A stretch of DNA of 64,000 bases, from contig VZTI01002763.1 of the NCBI GenBank assembly GCA_013397865.1, positions 620,607 through 684,606 of the forward strand, given 5' to 3'. Each line of letters opens with the position of its first letter. Positions within the stretch are counted from its first letter, which is position 1. This DNA is from Struthidea cinerea. Taxonomy: Eukaryota > Chordata > Aves > Passeriformes > Corcoracidae. The notes under the pieces were generated by a model, which saw nothing but the letters and a program-made list of their open reading frames with translations, was not told where the DNA came from and ran no database searches. The position numbers and the translations under genes were made by a program. Shown here one piece after another: positions 50,491 through 63,169 of the stretch.

Positions 50491-53214
50491 TCTTGTGACA
50501 ACTTAAGAGAGCCATATACTTACACAGTTAAAAAAATCAGTCTGGTCATCTAGTCTTCCTGTAGGATTTGTTTAACTTTCCTGTGAACAATATCACAGTT
50601 ATCTATTACTCCAGTGAAATGCAGCAGGAAACAAAGGGGTTTATAAAATAGTTTATTGATGTTTTTTAAAATCATATCTAGACTGTAGACCCTCATAATC
50701 ATAATAATTTATTGTAGAGTTGTCTTATTTCTTTTAGCTGACTCTACCTCTGTAATTGTTACCTCCCTGAAAGTAAAATTTAAAAAAATAAAACCCCCAA
50801 CATTTTGGTAAAATCTGTTAGCTGTTCTATATCCCAGATGATACTCCAATTTGAACAGTGGTTATAATGCAAACTTCTAAGTATCGACTCTGAATTAAGT
50901 ATTGTATTGATAATACTAAATGTATCATCTATCATATCAGAAGATCCTCAAAGAGCTCAGACAACTGTAGAAAATTCAAAAGTTTGATTAAGATCTTAGT
51001 ATTAGTTGATGGTGGGTACAAGGTTTTACTCTTCAGTAATAGGTAACAAAAATGTTTCATCAGAAAAACAAAATATTAAAAAAATTTAACAACACTGACA
51101 ACTTTGTTTACTACATCTGGCTCCTACTGAAAACATTTGTATACTTTGTCAAGCTTTGTCTAACCTATAACGGCAAAAGCTCTTTTTTCCTATGCTGCAT
51201 TCTTTACTGCACAGAAATTCAAAGCACTGCCAAGTGATAACTTAGTCACTTTGTGCAAATGAAATGTCTGTCCAGTCATTTCAGATGGCTAGGCTGAGAA
51301 ACATCCCGTCTAATTTTGGGCAGATAATCAAGGTTCTCCCTCTTTAGCTGATGTTGATTCTTTCCATGATTATACCTGAAGGGACCACAAACCTGATGCT
51401 AAGAGAAAATACTACCTTTGGCTCTTCTTCAGCTCTCTGGACAGAAAGGGGGAGAAAAACACTAAACACACAATAGTATGATCTGCAGGCAAGACTTCAC
51501 CAAGAGAGCTCAAGAGAGATCAGTTTCTAAGAAATTAATTTAGGAAAACAATATTAAGAGAAAGAGCAAATATAATCTAAGTTTAGTGTTCTGGCACAAG
51601 AGCTTGATGAACTTGGATATTAATGGACAACTCAACTTTTCTTAAAAAAAATTTTCAAGACTGTAGTTCATATAGGAAAATAGTGCATCTTCAAATGTTC
51701 TTCTTGCTGTTAAGGTCAAAATGAAAAAGCTCTAACTCAAAGACAAACCAGTATTTCACAAGACCACGAAATTAAAGAAGGCATAATAAATAATGGAAAC
51801 TCTTGTTTACACAGAAGTTTCAAAGCAGTAATTCTCAGACATGGGACAGCAATCCCTTGGAGAGAAGCAAACTTAATTTTTTAAATCACCTGTTTCTTCA
51901 TCTCAGATTTCGAAAGGACAGGTTGTTAAGTACAGAAGGAAGACATTGTAATGCAGCTGTTCCATAGGGATTATATTTCAGCTACTCCCACCAGAGAAAT
52001 AGCTAAAGCTGGTTGCACAGTGCTAAAGCTCAGTGTTTAATCTTTGAAGGCCTTAGTTAATTGAACTCAATGTGGAAGGTGAATGCTTGATATAGCTGAA
52101 TATTGGGTTAATGATTCATGGTTGAATATATATAATTAATTTTAAAAATATTGTGCACTATATATTATACTTATTAAAACTATGATAACTGTTGCTATGA
52201 AGGTGCTTAAATAATAATCATTCTGAAATGATCATTTATATATCTAATTACTGATAAAGGATAGCCAAAAAACATTCAATTAATCAAACTCCTTTATTTA
52301 TGAATAAACTCTGTGCCCTTTTCTCTGCCGCTCTGTTTCAGAGGTTTTATGGAATTTCAATGCTTTTTCTTTTATTGACAGATGTATTTTGAGATATAAT
52401 AGTAAAAAGTAAAGTAAAGCATTAAAATTACTAGTATTCTATGAACTGTTTACTTGATTTTAATATAATTATGTCAATTTTATTTAATACAATGTTAGAT
52501 GACTTTTTTTAATTCTGCAGAAACTTCTGTCTTATTATTTTCAGGGAAAACATATGTCAAGAGAGATTAGTACTAAGAAGGAAATTTGTAAAAAGTAGTT
52601 AAACAAATGAAGTAGTTGTTTGGGTTTTATTCCCATTTTTGTTTCTATAAATATCTATGTTCTTCAGAGCATTCTATCTCACTACACTACCTGTTTGCTC
52701 TTGCTTTTTTCAGTCTTAGAGTGAAGCAAGCAAATAGGACTGAAATCCTTTATAAGAGCTGGCTGTCATGTGATAGTCTATTGTAGACTGTAAATAACAC
52801 TGGTTAAAATGCCACTTTTGTGGGAAAAACAAGAAGGCAGCTTCCAGAAGTATCATACAGACACACTATCTTCCCCTTCTCAGGGTTTGCATGAGGGTCT
52901 CTACGCAAATGTCTCTTATTTGAATATTGAAAGCTTGCAAAATAAATCTCTCTGTAACTTAACATAGTATGAACTCAAAGCTCATGATTTCAAATTAAAT
53001 TAATTCAAATGAATTCTAGGCTAATTCATTCAAATGAGTGTGAGTCTATAGTTTCCATCTGAACAGGCCCTTTGAAGAATTTAAGCCTCAGTGTCTAGGT
53101 TTTGACAGAAGACTCACTAGTAGAATTTTTTTTCTCTTTAAAATAATGCAAGTAGTTAATATAACACTGCATCCTTTCATCCATTTTAATACACATCCTA
53201 ATCTCAGTGTTACG
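50491..53214. other. Unique, very AT-rich DNA
   Basis: No repeat family or gene recognised. Several AT-only patches near 52.13-52.18 kb. Confidence 0.5.
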
Positions 53215-53236
53215 ATTATGTACAGCTGTACATAAT
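53215..53236. repeat. Perfect 22-bp palindrome plus a direct repeat
   Basis: ATTATGTACAG meets its reverse complement CTGTACATAAT without spacer, and GTACATAAT is repeated once more just after (53237-53245). Short palindromes of this kind can be nuclear-factor dimer sites or chance. Confidence 0.92.
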
Positions 53237-53712
53237 GTACATAATGCTGAGACAAATCCTATTGATTACAACTTGTTCTATTTATACCATGTGTCTTAGG
53301 TGCAAATGAATATATGCAGCAACAATTCTTTTTACACATAAATTCGGTTTCAAGTTTAATTCAGAAGTTTTCTTCCTACAGCTGTTTCCAGAAAACATAT
53401 ATGAAGTTGTCTGAGAGATAGCTGATAAGGAAACAAGTGGTCAATACAGAAGATTTGATTGAAATATTAAAAATCATTAAAAATAATGATTATATGTTCT
53501 TCATATATTTTCCCATCTTCTATACTGTAAGGATCCAAGAAAACTTATCATTCAACCAAATATTTGAAGACATTATTGTTATAGTTACTTGTCCTCTCCT
53601 GGTATGTTTCCTTCTCTTCAAGTATTGGCAGTTCTTCAATTACTGCAAACAGCATTCATGGCAATGATTGATGTGAACCTTTAATTATAACTCTGATTGC
53701 TCTTCTTAATTA
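53237..53712. other. Unique AT-rich DNA
   Basis: Holds a 76-codon plus frame (53437-53667), hydrophobic at the end. No splice context or domain recognised. Confidence 0.5.
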
Positions 53713-53765
53713 CATATAGATAAAATTATTGCATATATAGATAAAATTATTTCATATATAGAAAG
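53713..53765 (+). repeat. Short tandem repeat, about 20-bp period, 2.5 copies
   Basis: CATATAGATAAAATTATTG, CATATATAGATAAAATTATT(T), then CATATATAGA. AT-rich minisatellite-like duplication. Confidence 0.88.
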
Positions 53766-53862
53766 AGACTTCCAGTTTCATGCAAGATGAGCCTAAGACA
53801 CTGATTTATCTTTTAAAAGCAAAGCTCTAACAATCTAAGGCATTCAAAAGCAGAAACATCAA

Positions 53863-53906
53863 TGATGTCTGCCTTTCCTGTCTAGAAAAAAAAAAGGCAG
53901 ACATCA
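53863..53906. repeat. Perfect 14-bp-stem hairpin with 16-nt loop
   Basis: Left arm TGATGTCTGCCTTT (53863-53876) and right arm AAAGGCAGACATCA (53893-53906) are exactly complementary. The loop is T/C/G at its left and an A run at its right. A related GGCAAGAAGGCAG follows. The stem is shorter than that of a typical pre-miRNA. A fold-back produced by a snap-back replication error is one reading. Confidence 0.9.
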
Positions 53907-55335
53907 CTCACACTCCTTTTTAGGACAGGCAAGAAGGCAGGCTCACTTCAAGACCTGGAAATCTTATGGGCTAAATTCTCTAGGAAACCTTGGCCAGGCA
54001 CGTGAAGAACAAGGTATCAGGAACACTTCATATAGCTTTATCATGGGTAAACCATGCCTGAGAATCTGTTTGGCAGAGGTGGGACCAGTCAAAACTCTGT
54101 ACCTACAACCACTCCCCTGCAAACAAAGTGAAAGTGGCTGTGTGAGAGCCTTCTGAGGGGCTAAGGTGACAGCCAATCACCTTTTTTTAGAGATAAAATA
54201 ATTTAACTTTCAGCATAATATCATATGTTACCATAAGAGAGAGAGAAAACTGAAACTTGATTTGCAAGTTTATATTTCTGGTTTCACAAGACGCAGTAAC
54301 CACAGAGGTCGTATTTAAGCTATTTGAAAATGTATATGGGAAGACCCCAATCCATTATATGATCACTCCACTGATAGAATAAAGTTCTCCTTTATAAAAA
54401 TCTGCTAAAAGTTCAGAAGCTATTTCAGATTCAGGAACAAAGTCCCATCAAAAACTTTTTCAAGCTAAAAAGTAATGAAATAGAAAAGCTTGATTTCCCT
54501 CTCTTTTTTCCTGAAGTAAAGCTGAAATAAAACCCTGTCTTTTCTCTGCCTCATGTTACAAAGTCTCCTAAAATATGCTAGTCTTGATGAAAACCTTTTA
54601 TGCAGAAACCTTTTGTGGAAAAGTGCAAAAGAAAGTCCTTTTCCTCATCTTTCAAGATTAAGCATGGGTTTGAACTAGAATTAAAAATGGAGAAAATTCT
54701 TATCAGTGGGCATCATTAACTTCTTGATTGCATCATTAATCCCTGTAATTTATAGGTTTCAATACAGCAGGAATTCCTGACACATTTTGTCTGATCTTCA
54801 GAGCTACTGCAAAAGCAAGACCAGTGTTTCAGAAAGTTCCACTTTGTTCTATGAATGAGCCTTTCCAGGTAGCTTTGGAACTCGTGATCAGAACATGAGA
54901 CAATTAAATTCTGTTCATTGTATGTCATGGGTAACTAAAAAAATTGAAATATTGGCAACGAAAGATAGCCTTATCTGAAAAGGTATTTTTCTAATGGACT
55001 TTAGCAATAAAATCATCAGTAACAATTTGGACATCTGAAGTTGTGTCACTACCTCAGCTCATTTCAAGAAAGTCCTCACCTCCAGAATGATGCAATCTAG
55101 GAGAAATCTCTTTCATATTTTTACTTTCTAAGGAGCTGCACTAAAATGTATATACTTATGTAATAATTTATCAAATTTTATATAGAATCTGCATAATGCA
55201 TTAAAGGAAAACAATTTTTTAAAATCATATGTAACTCAGCAATGCACTCATGTATAAGCCTGATTTATAAGAAAGTGGCATTACTTATAGACTTTGTCTA
55301 TACCACTTATAGACTTTTTTATCTATATATTTGAT
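53907..55335. other. Unique DNA, no gene assigned
   Basis: Frames are 70 codons or shorter. A pair of ACTTATAGACTTT copies lies at about 55284-55315. No named repeat. Confidence 0.5.
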
Positions 55336-55368
55336 TTTTTGGCACTTTATTCATCTAAGTGCCAAAAA
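55336..55368. repeat. Perfect 12-bp-stem hairpin, 9-nt loop
   Basis: Left arm TTTTTGGCACTT (55336-55347), right arm AAGTGCCAAAAA (55357-55368). It lies next to the AT-rich edge of the long open frame that follows. Confidence 0.9.
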
Positions 55369-55412
55369 TATTTAGTTTGATTACACATCTCACTGTATTT
55401 CAGATATCAAAA

Positions 55413-55937
55413 ATGTTATGTTTCACAGCAACTCCATTGATAGGTTGTCCCTTCTGCACGTTTGTTAGGTTGGAAAATAAAGTTGACTTATTTCATACAG
55501 ACAGAACGTCTCAAATTAGACACTGGAGGCAAATTAATATCTTGAGGTTTCTTTCATCTTATATCTTCCTATGGGATGTTTCCTGCCTTCAGACTCTGCT
55601 TGGTACATCTGACACGTCCTTCTCTGACACTTCACGAGGTACTTGCACATCAGCAGCATATTCTTATGGGGACTTTTACCATTCTCATCAACTTCAGGGC
55701 CAAGCAGAGTCTTGTGGTGCATGTGGAGTTACTCGGGCCCTGGGCCTGTCATTGTTCCTCTACTCCTCACCAGGCCTGAGTGGCTGTGGTGATACAACAA
55801 CCAAATGTAGTCTGAGCAGCATTCAGATTCTAAAACTTGGAAGATTATCTGGTCACATTGCAGGCACAGGGCACTCAGGGTACGACGAATATTCTTGGGA
55901 GGCTTGGGAGCAGGAAGGGATGGTGCTTCAGCTGTGA
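55413..55937 (+). other. Longest open frame of the window (174 codons from ATG), unassigned
   Basis: An ATG at 55413 opens 174 codons to TGA at 55935-55937, and the frame is open further upstream to about 55359. The peptide starts MLCFTATPLIGCPFC, has a Ser/Thr/Gly-rich middle (GTSDTSFSDTSRGTC), and ends GYDEYSWEAWEQEGMVLQL. I see no signal peptide, domain, zinc-binding array or repeat. Local GC content is above that of the flanks over about 55.56-55.95 kb, which lowers stop density. The minus strand also has a 62-codon frame with a Cys/Lys-rich stretch (CKYLVKCQRRTCQMYQ). The block could be an unnamed old repeat or a coding relic read on the wrong strand. There is no obvious splice context, and I assign no function. 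Confidence 0.15.
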
Positions 55938-58900
55938 GGTAGGAGCAATTCCCATGAAGAAACGTCTAGCTCGTTTTAGAAAGGACGTAAAAGGAAAAGA
56001 ATTGAAGCAAAGTGCTCTGAACTAAGGGACTCAGGGAAGCAGGATGGCTTCCTGGGGCACATGATGAAGGTGACAGAGATTGCTACAGCTGGTACAACTG
56101 TCTGGAAGGAGCCATTTACCTTTTCTTGACCCCAGACCTCTGTCTGAAAAATGGAAACAATAATATTGCCCTATAAAGGTTTGAAAAATTCATATCTGAC
56201 AGATACTTGGAAATCTTGCCACTATTATAACAAAAGAAGAAAGTGCTTCTAATGGTGAACGGTGTTTCCTTTTCTGGGTTGTCGAAGCTATATAGGTCTT
56301 AGGTACACTAAGTCATTAGAAGTCCTGTGTCTCCTTCTCTGTCTGCATGCTTGGTTTCCATCTGAAAAACAGCATGAGGCAGCGGACTTTTGGTAAATAT
56401 ACATGACTACTTAGAATGTCAATGGATTTGGAACTGGGAAGAACTTTCCACAGAAAACTTACAATGTGCTATTCAGGAGCTTAGAACACTCTTGTACATG
56501 TAATAGGTGATCATATGGCTCAGCTTTGAGATATTTTGGGGAGAAAGTGACAACCACAGTAAGGCTGGGCTCCACAATTTACTTTTTTTTTTCCTCTGCT
56601 AGAAAAGATAGGAAGCAAGATAATCTTTAACCCAAATCTTGAAATACAAAGACTTTCAAAGGAACAATGACAATTGTAATGCGTAGTGAGAATACACAGA
56701 TTTATTTCAATGACTCGCTTCCTGGCATACTGAAAGAAATTATTTCCTGTCAGGAAAGATCAAACAACTTTTTATAGAGAATGACAGAAGGCAAATACAA
56801 AAAAAAAATTGCCTTGCAAAGTAATGTATCAGGGTGTTGCTCTCCCCACAGCAGTTAGAAAAGCACTGCAGGAGCCAGGAAGAAAGCACCTGTCTTCAGT
56901 AAAAAAAAACCCCAGACATTTTCTTTGGATAATTAAATAATGAAAGTAAGTAATAATAACTGTGCCATTAAACAAATATCATGTTACCAGTGGATTTTTC
57001 CCACATACTACACTGAGATTTATAAGAAGCAGCTGATGTCTAGGTTAATATAGCAAATACCAACTCCATGACATAGAAGTTCCTTCTTTGCATCTCATAG
57101 AAGTACTGTATATTGTGACATCTGAAAGAAATATCACAAATTAAATTAGTCACAAACTTGCATGTGAAATTTTTCAATTTAAAAAGTCATGATTTATTGA
57201 AACAATCTCTTAGTAAAATTGTCACTGAATTTTCTGGGTAAAAAAAATTATGACTGTTAAAGTTTTATAGCTTTTTGAAATCTAATTTGTGGCCTTCAGA
57301 AGAAAAATACTTTCAATATTAAAATATAAATGAATTTATTAAGTGAGAACTAAAAGCCAAAACTAAGACATGCTTTAGAAATCACTGAAGCAGAATGTTT
57401 TGATTAATCTTTACAGATGTTTTTCTTTCTTGCACTTTCATTATGACATATTTCTCATATATTTAGTGTTTCTTTCCAACTCAGAAGAACGCAATTTAGT
57501 TCTTTAAAAGTGGGCAACTAATGTCATTATAGATGCTCTGATATTTTTCCAGATAGTTGCATGGAGGTAGAATCATGTAAGGAGAGGAGGAGCAGATGGA
57601 TACTTGAAAGAGCTCTGAATGTCTACCTTTAGGAAACTAAATCCTGTTTTTTTGAGACCCTGTACAACAAAATTACTTGACAAACGTATGCAAACACATC
57701 TTCACGTTCAACTATGCCACTTCTTTTGACTTTCCTTTGCTTCTTCTGAGAAACCAAGTATAAAGCTCCACTCTCCTTAAGTCTAATGCTAAATAAACAA
57801 GGGAATTTGCATGAAGATTACCTACTTCTACTCTGATCAAGTTACAAGAATGTTTCAGCTGTTTGATTGTTTTTAATAACTTCATTATATTGATCCCAAG
57901 TTTTGATGGGTAGGACATGCAAGTGAAAACTTTTAACATCACACAGTATTATTCATTACAAAGTAAGAGGAAAAATCAACAGGAATTAAGGAGAAAAGAT
58001 AAATGCTTCTAAAGAGTGTTGCTCTGAATTTAGATGTCATATCTATCCATAATTTGATATTATTAAACACAAAATTTGAGTACACAAGGAAATCAGCTAC
58101 TGGATCTTTCTTTGTTGTCTATAGGAAGAAAAAGCAGTAAAAATATTTGCACTAAATCCAGTAAAAAAAACCCAAACCAAATAACTGGCATTTTTGTGCT
58201 TAGTGGTTAGCGTTCTGATTCTCAGTTCATAAACTATGTTTTCCTTATGAGTACCTGAAATTAAAGCTGGAACACTTTAAAAAAATATTTTATGCTTACA
58301 TTAATGCTTGCTACAAATCAAGACTGCCTGAGACCAATATTCATATTTCAGCCATAGCAAAGTAGAACTAAACATAAATACAACATTATCTGTAGAAACT
58401 TGTTTTAATTTTTTTCCTTAAAGCTTCAAGTAGCTTATCTTTTTAAGGATTTATCTAACTCCAATGTTTAACAGATCCCTTCTTGGATGTATATGTGTTT
58501 CAGCTACAGATATGGACACACATATACTGAATCAGCAAAACATCTACTGCCAGTGCAATCAGAAGGAGTTAGAACAGTATCCTCACAATAACTGGATCAC
58601 TCAGGAGAATAATGTAATTGCAGAAACCAGCATTATAATTCCTCAGAGCTACAGAAAATATGAAAAACATGAACAAAATATGCAGAATTTGTTATTCTTT
58701 TCTTCTCATTCCTTGGAAAAAAAATAATTTTTGAACCTTTAATTTTTTTTTCTTGAACAGTTTGAGAGGATCCCGTGAATTATGCACTAAAAAATGAAGT
58801 GCATCCTCCACATTTGTTTGATTCAAATTAATGATTGCTCTGAACCAAAATTCCAGATCTTAATATATATTTATCTTCACTTTACATAGAATTGCAACTT

Positions 58901-59272
58901 GACAATGTAGTTTCTAATCTCTATCACAGGCCAACCCACATTTCTGTATCTTAGCTTTTAGCAGCTTTGAACAAATGAGAACACAGCACAGCTTTGTAGG
59001 GCTAATTTCTTTTGCAAACTGTACAAGACTGATATATTCAGAGACCTTCTCTAGTTCTGAACTAATAACAAAATGAGACATGTATTTTCAAACAAATAAA
59101 CTTTTTTTGGAAGTATAGTGCCTTTCCAGTTAGAAAAGCATAGTTCCAAGCCTACTAGCTTTTATGGCAGGCGTGACATGTTATTAAAAATAACAAAAAT
59201 CTTGAGTGTGCAATAAAAGGGCAAATGCTTGACAATATGCAATATTATATCCATAATGACAAACAAATGCTT
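55938..59272. other. Unique AT-rich DNA
   Basis: No named repeat. An 87-codon plus frame (58464-58727) has an acceptor-like GTGTTTCAG at about 58502, but a second frame looks equally coding-like after it, so I do not call an exon. Confidence 0.5.
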
Positions 59273-59662
59273 CTAAAAATGTACTGGAACTGAACTAACT
59301 TGTTGAAGAACTAGAAGGTCGGTTTCAGACAAGGGGCTTGTTAAATGAAAGCGGTCACATTGCCCACAGAGGTGCCCTGTCATACAGAGTACGGCATTCC
59401 AGCACTCAAACACTTCTTTTCCAACAGAATGCATCCTTGATTTGTCAGGAATGTGACACACTCTATTAGAAGAGGATACTGGTAAGTGTCTTCCCAGAGC
59501 AAGTTCTGCTGAGCAGCCTGCAGAAGTGTCACATTTTGTTAGAACTGCTGCCCTGTCCTCATGCCTCATTATGCATGGAATACTGTACTGGAGGGTATCA
59601 CCTAATGAAATTAATGTTGGAAATGAAACAAAACAGGAGATGATTGCATGACAATGACACAA
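59273..59662 (-). other. Minus-strand open frame, 129 codons, unassigned
   Basis: Runs from near 59662 to a stop at 59273. It is moderately Cys- and His-rich (CHCHAIISC; TGHLCGQCDRFH) and ends VLQQVSSVPVHF. No spaced pattern fits a known zinc-binding or EGF module. No strong splice acceptor was seen at its start. A frame of this length is near the upper limit expected by chance in the window. Confidence 0.12.
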
Positions 59663-62600
59663 TACATCTGCCCACTTTAGAATATATTACAAAGTGAAGG
59701 TACATCTCTCATTATTTCAACCAGCTTCACTGTATTACAGTTGTTTTTCATGTACTTGCAAATCACTTTAAATGGCTGCAGAAGGAACATTTTACTTTTG
59801 TTATTGAATTTATGCAAACCTGTCTGAATTTACTGTTCTCCTTTCCTTCTCCTTTATATTTCTCTGTCTTTTTAACCTCCTATTGTGACTTTTTAGACAA
59901 AGGTTTCTTCCAGTATTTACGTTCCTCAACTTGTCTATGCTGGCTTGAATAATCTGAGTCTAAAATGCTTTGGAACCCACTGCTACTACTCACAATATAC
60001 TAAAAACTAACAACAGAAAGCGAAGCAGAATATAATGCAAAATATAGGAATTAAGGGTCCACTATACAGTTCCAGTCACACTTAAGTTGTTCTACCTGAA
60101 TATTCTAGATGGCTGTTTCAGAGTTTGTAATCCTTGAAAGAAGGATCTGTCACAGAGGTGTCTGCTAGATCATATCTAAGACAATATTCAGACAGACTTT
60201 AGTAATGTCAGTGTGTTACTAGAGTTCCTAAACAAAGTAGCCTTCATCAAGAATAGCTAATCTTTGCAGCTTTAAGGCAAGGAAGTGTCCTCCAGCACCT
60301 TTAATGCAACAGAGAGAACCTGGGGGAACACAAGGGAATCCACTAGTTGCACAAAATGGGTGGATGTGTATGGTCTTTCTAAATGACAATTCCTACTGCT
60401 CTTGGATTAGAACGCAGGGCAGAAAGAACCACTGGTTTGACTTGAGAGAGGATTTCTTGTGTTGTTGTGAAACCCAAATTCACCCAACTTATATCATCTT
60501 TCCTCTACCCCACACTCAATTTGAAACATTGCATGGGAAAGACAAGCATAGAGAAGATTTTCTGATGGAAATGCAGCACTCAAATGCTAAACAGAAGAGA
60601 TTTACAAGATAAAAGGGATCTTGACTTCACAGTGTAGTGCTTAAAACACTTTGTCAGGCTGTGGAGCCCTGGATCACGCTCCCTGTTTTGTGTTCTACAT
60701 TTAAGAGTCATTGATTTTAAAACACCCACAGTAGTTTAGAGGAGTGTTTCCCATCTGGGTTTCATGGCCACTAGGAGGATTAATAATGCTTTGGGGGCTT
60801 TAGTTATGAAGAGGTGCAATGAAGTATTCTGGGACTGTTGTTAAATAACAATATAGGTTCTTTAAGTTTTAAACTTGGATCCTACATGGCTCAGTCCTAC
60901 AGAGATAATAATTTATGATAGTCATAATTTTTGTTATCATCATGTAATTCATTTCATTTTCCCCTTAGCTCAGCACTCATGATTATAACTTTTATAAAGT
61001 AATTTTAGTCAGTATTCTGCAGGACCTTGATTCACAAGGGCATACAGGGATGGGGAAGAGGATGTAATATAACACATAAAAATTCCAGCTATATTTTCCT
61101 TGGTTGTTTAGCTCTCTTCCTTTTCTACTCAGTCAAGATATGTATTCTGCTGGATGTTTTCTTAGGTAAAATGGGAGGAAAGTAATTTCACAGTGTACAG
61201 CATATTTTCATCTGTTGTTTTTCAGGTAATGAATGAAGTTACACTTGGCATTTATTCAACTCATATGTGTTGGACTGTACTTTTTGAATAATTCATTATG
61301 CTCCTTACACTCCTGTAGACACATCAGAGTATGTAAGGGAGTCTGCAGAGAGACGTGCAACTGTCGACGAGTTGCTATCATCTGAGCAGAGGTTATAAAC
61401 AAAACTGGGCCTCTAGTAAACCAAACATGTAAAAATGGTGCAGAAATGCAAGATCTTTGCTATAAAAGCTATAAATCAAGGGACTCACAACATGAAAATT
61501 TCATGATACAATCCTGTTAACAGAAAGGTCATAAAAGATTAGAAGATGGCACTACAGAAACACTACACTACAATTGTTAAACCAGTGCCTCTCAAGGACA
61601 GCCTTTTTTTAATCAGAAAAATAACAGCCGTTCTAAAAATACAAAAAATATCTTGTGCAATGTTGGAAAAATGGTTTTTGTCTACATCGTATGAAAAAAC
61701 TAAACTTAGCATGGGATGCTCAAATTTTATTTTTGCATTTTTCTATTTCAGTTGTTTCATTGCCTGTATGTGAACACATACTGTTTCATGAACTACTTTC
61801 TCAGATCCTACAGATCACTGATAATACAGAGACCATGAGTTGAGAAATAGCTTTCGATTTGGCTACTCCTACACCTTCTTTCATTAGTCCTACTCAGATA
61901 AAGTGCTACAAGCAACACTAGCTGCTATAAATCTATAGGAGTTATTCTGGTTTTTGCTAGAAGCTGTCTGATGAAGCAAGGGACCAAGATCAGTGTTCTG
62001 CTAAATCGTTATTGTATACTGCCCATCTTCACACAGACACACAAATACACATGCAGGTATTTCACAATGTTTTCTCTTGAGTTTTGATGGAAGCTGATTA
62101 GTTAAATAGGTGCTCTCTGTGGCTTGGTCCTAAGACATTAATGGTCTCTTTTGAAGGTTCTAAGGGCTTAAGAGATGCAAAATGCATTCATATCATATCA
62201 CATCTGATCCCGTGTCTAGAAGTGTATTTCTGCAACCATGAAATCTGGGATTTTTCTTACAGACTTCATTGGAAACTGAACTGTATTCTTATATCAAAGT
62301 AAGGAGGGTTAGCAGAAAGATTGACGTTCATGTGAATTCATAGATGACTGGAAACTAATAATTATTTCATTCTATACTCAATATATTATGAGATGGACTT
62401 TTGTACTGTTTTAACCATTGTGCAAGAAATAGCATGACACGAGGGAAACATTCCCTGTTAAAATCCCCATAGAGCTCATTATAAAGATGAAGTGATTACA
62501 ATACTGAAAAAAGAATGAAAAATTAGTCTGAAAACAAAAGTGAATATCACATGGGGTTTGGCCTTATGTTTTAGGGCTTTTTTTAATATGCTTTTTTTTC

Positions 62601-62937
62601 ATTGAATTTTGATATTTTTGTTACTTGGTCATCACTGGAAATTTATTTGTGGTACCGCTGAGAGAACTGTCATAGAATTCAAAGAGTTGAACTGATGTTT
62701 TGAGGGAAAATGGATTTTCATGTTGCTCTTCAGTGAAACTTTTATTTGGTAATTCTATAAAACATGATCGTGACTGTAGTCACAATGTCAAAACATGAGA
62801 AAAAAAAAAAAGAAAAAAACAAAATAAAAGTTCTGCAGAATTTTCCAAACACAAAAATACATCTTAGGTGGTAAGGGCAAAGTATTTATAAGATTTTTAT
62901 TTCTGTTTGTGACTTTGGTTATGAAGTCTTGGACAAT
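59663..62937. other. Unique AT-rich DNA
   Basis: Contains a 102-codon plus frame (60304-60612) and others of 60-75 codons, without recognisable domains. No repeat family identified. Confidence 0.5.
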
Positions 62938-63028
62938 TGGCTCTAGGTGACCCTGACTGAGCAGGAGAGTTACACAAGATCACCTTCAGAGGCCCCTTGC
63001 AACCTCAATTTTTCTGTGATTCTGTGGT
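62938..63028 (+). mobile_element. CR1 LINE, 3'-end fragment
   Basis: TGGCTCTAGGTGACCCTGAC, GATCACCTTCAGAGGCCCCT, TGCAACCTCAATT and TTCTGTGATTCTGTGG are the last 90 bases of a CR1 in plus orientation with its tail. Confidence 0.9.
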
Positions 63029-63103
63029 TAAGAACTTTAACCACATTTATGTTTGACACAAGTCAATGAACTACAGATGTTTTTTATTATTATTTCTCTT
63101 TAG

Positions 63104-63169
63104 TTAACTGTAAGGACAATTTGGAGGGAAATCAAATTTGTGTCATTCAGTCTGTTTCTTCAGAAAGAT
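63104..63169 (+). CDS. Candidate 66-nt internal exon, gene unknown
   Basis: A good acceptor context (TTATTATTATTTCTCTTTAG, ending at 63103) and a consensus donor (AAAGAT|GTGAGTAC, at 63170) bound exactly 66 nt, a multiple of three. Two frames are open. In one, the exon is phase 1 at both ends and reads NCKDNLEGNQICVIQSVSSER, with two cysteines and acidic/polar content like an extracellular module. The other reads LTVRTIWREIKFVSFSLFLQ and looks less natural. Phase 1-1 exons are typical of extracellular domains that can be skipped. The cysteine-bearing frame also runs on without stop to 63435 (104 codons from ATG 63121). No family is recognised. Confidence 0.25.

Noticed and set aside
58464..58727. 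Possible exon after an acceptor-like GTGTTTCAG
   Set aside because: Two different frames look equally coding-like for a short distance, no donor or start fits, and the length (87 codons) is unremarkable.
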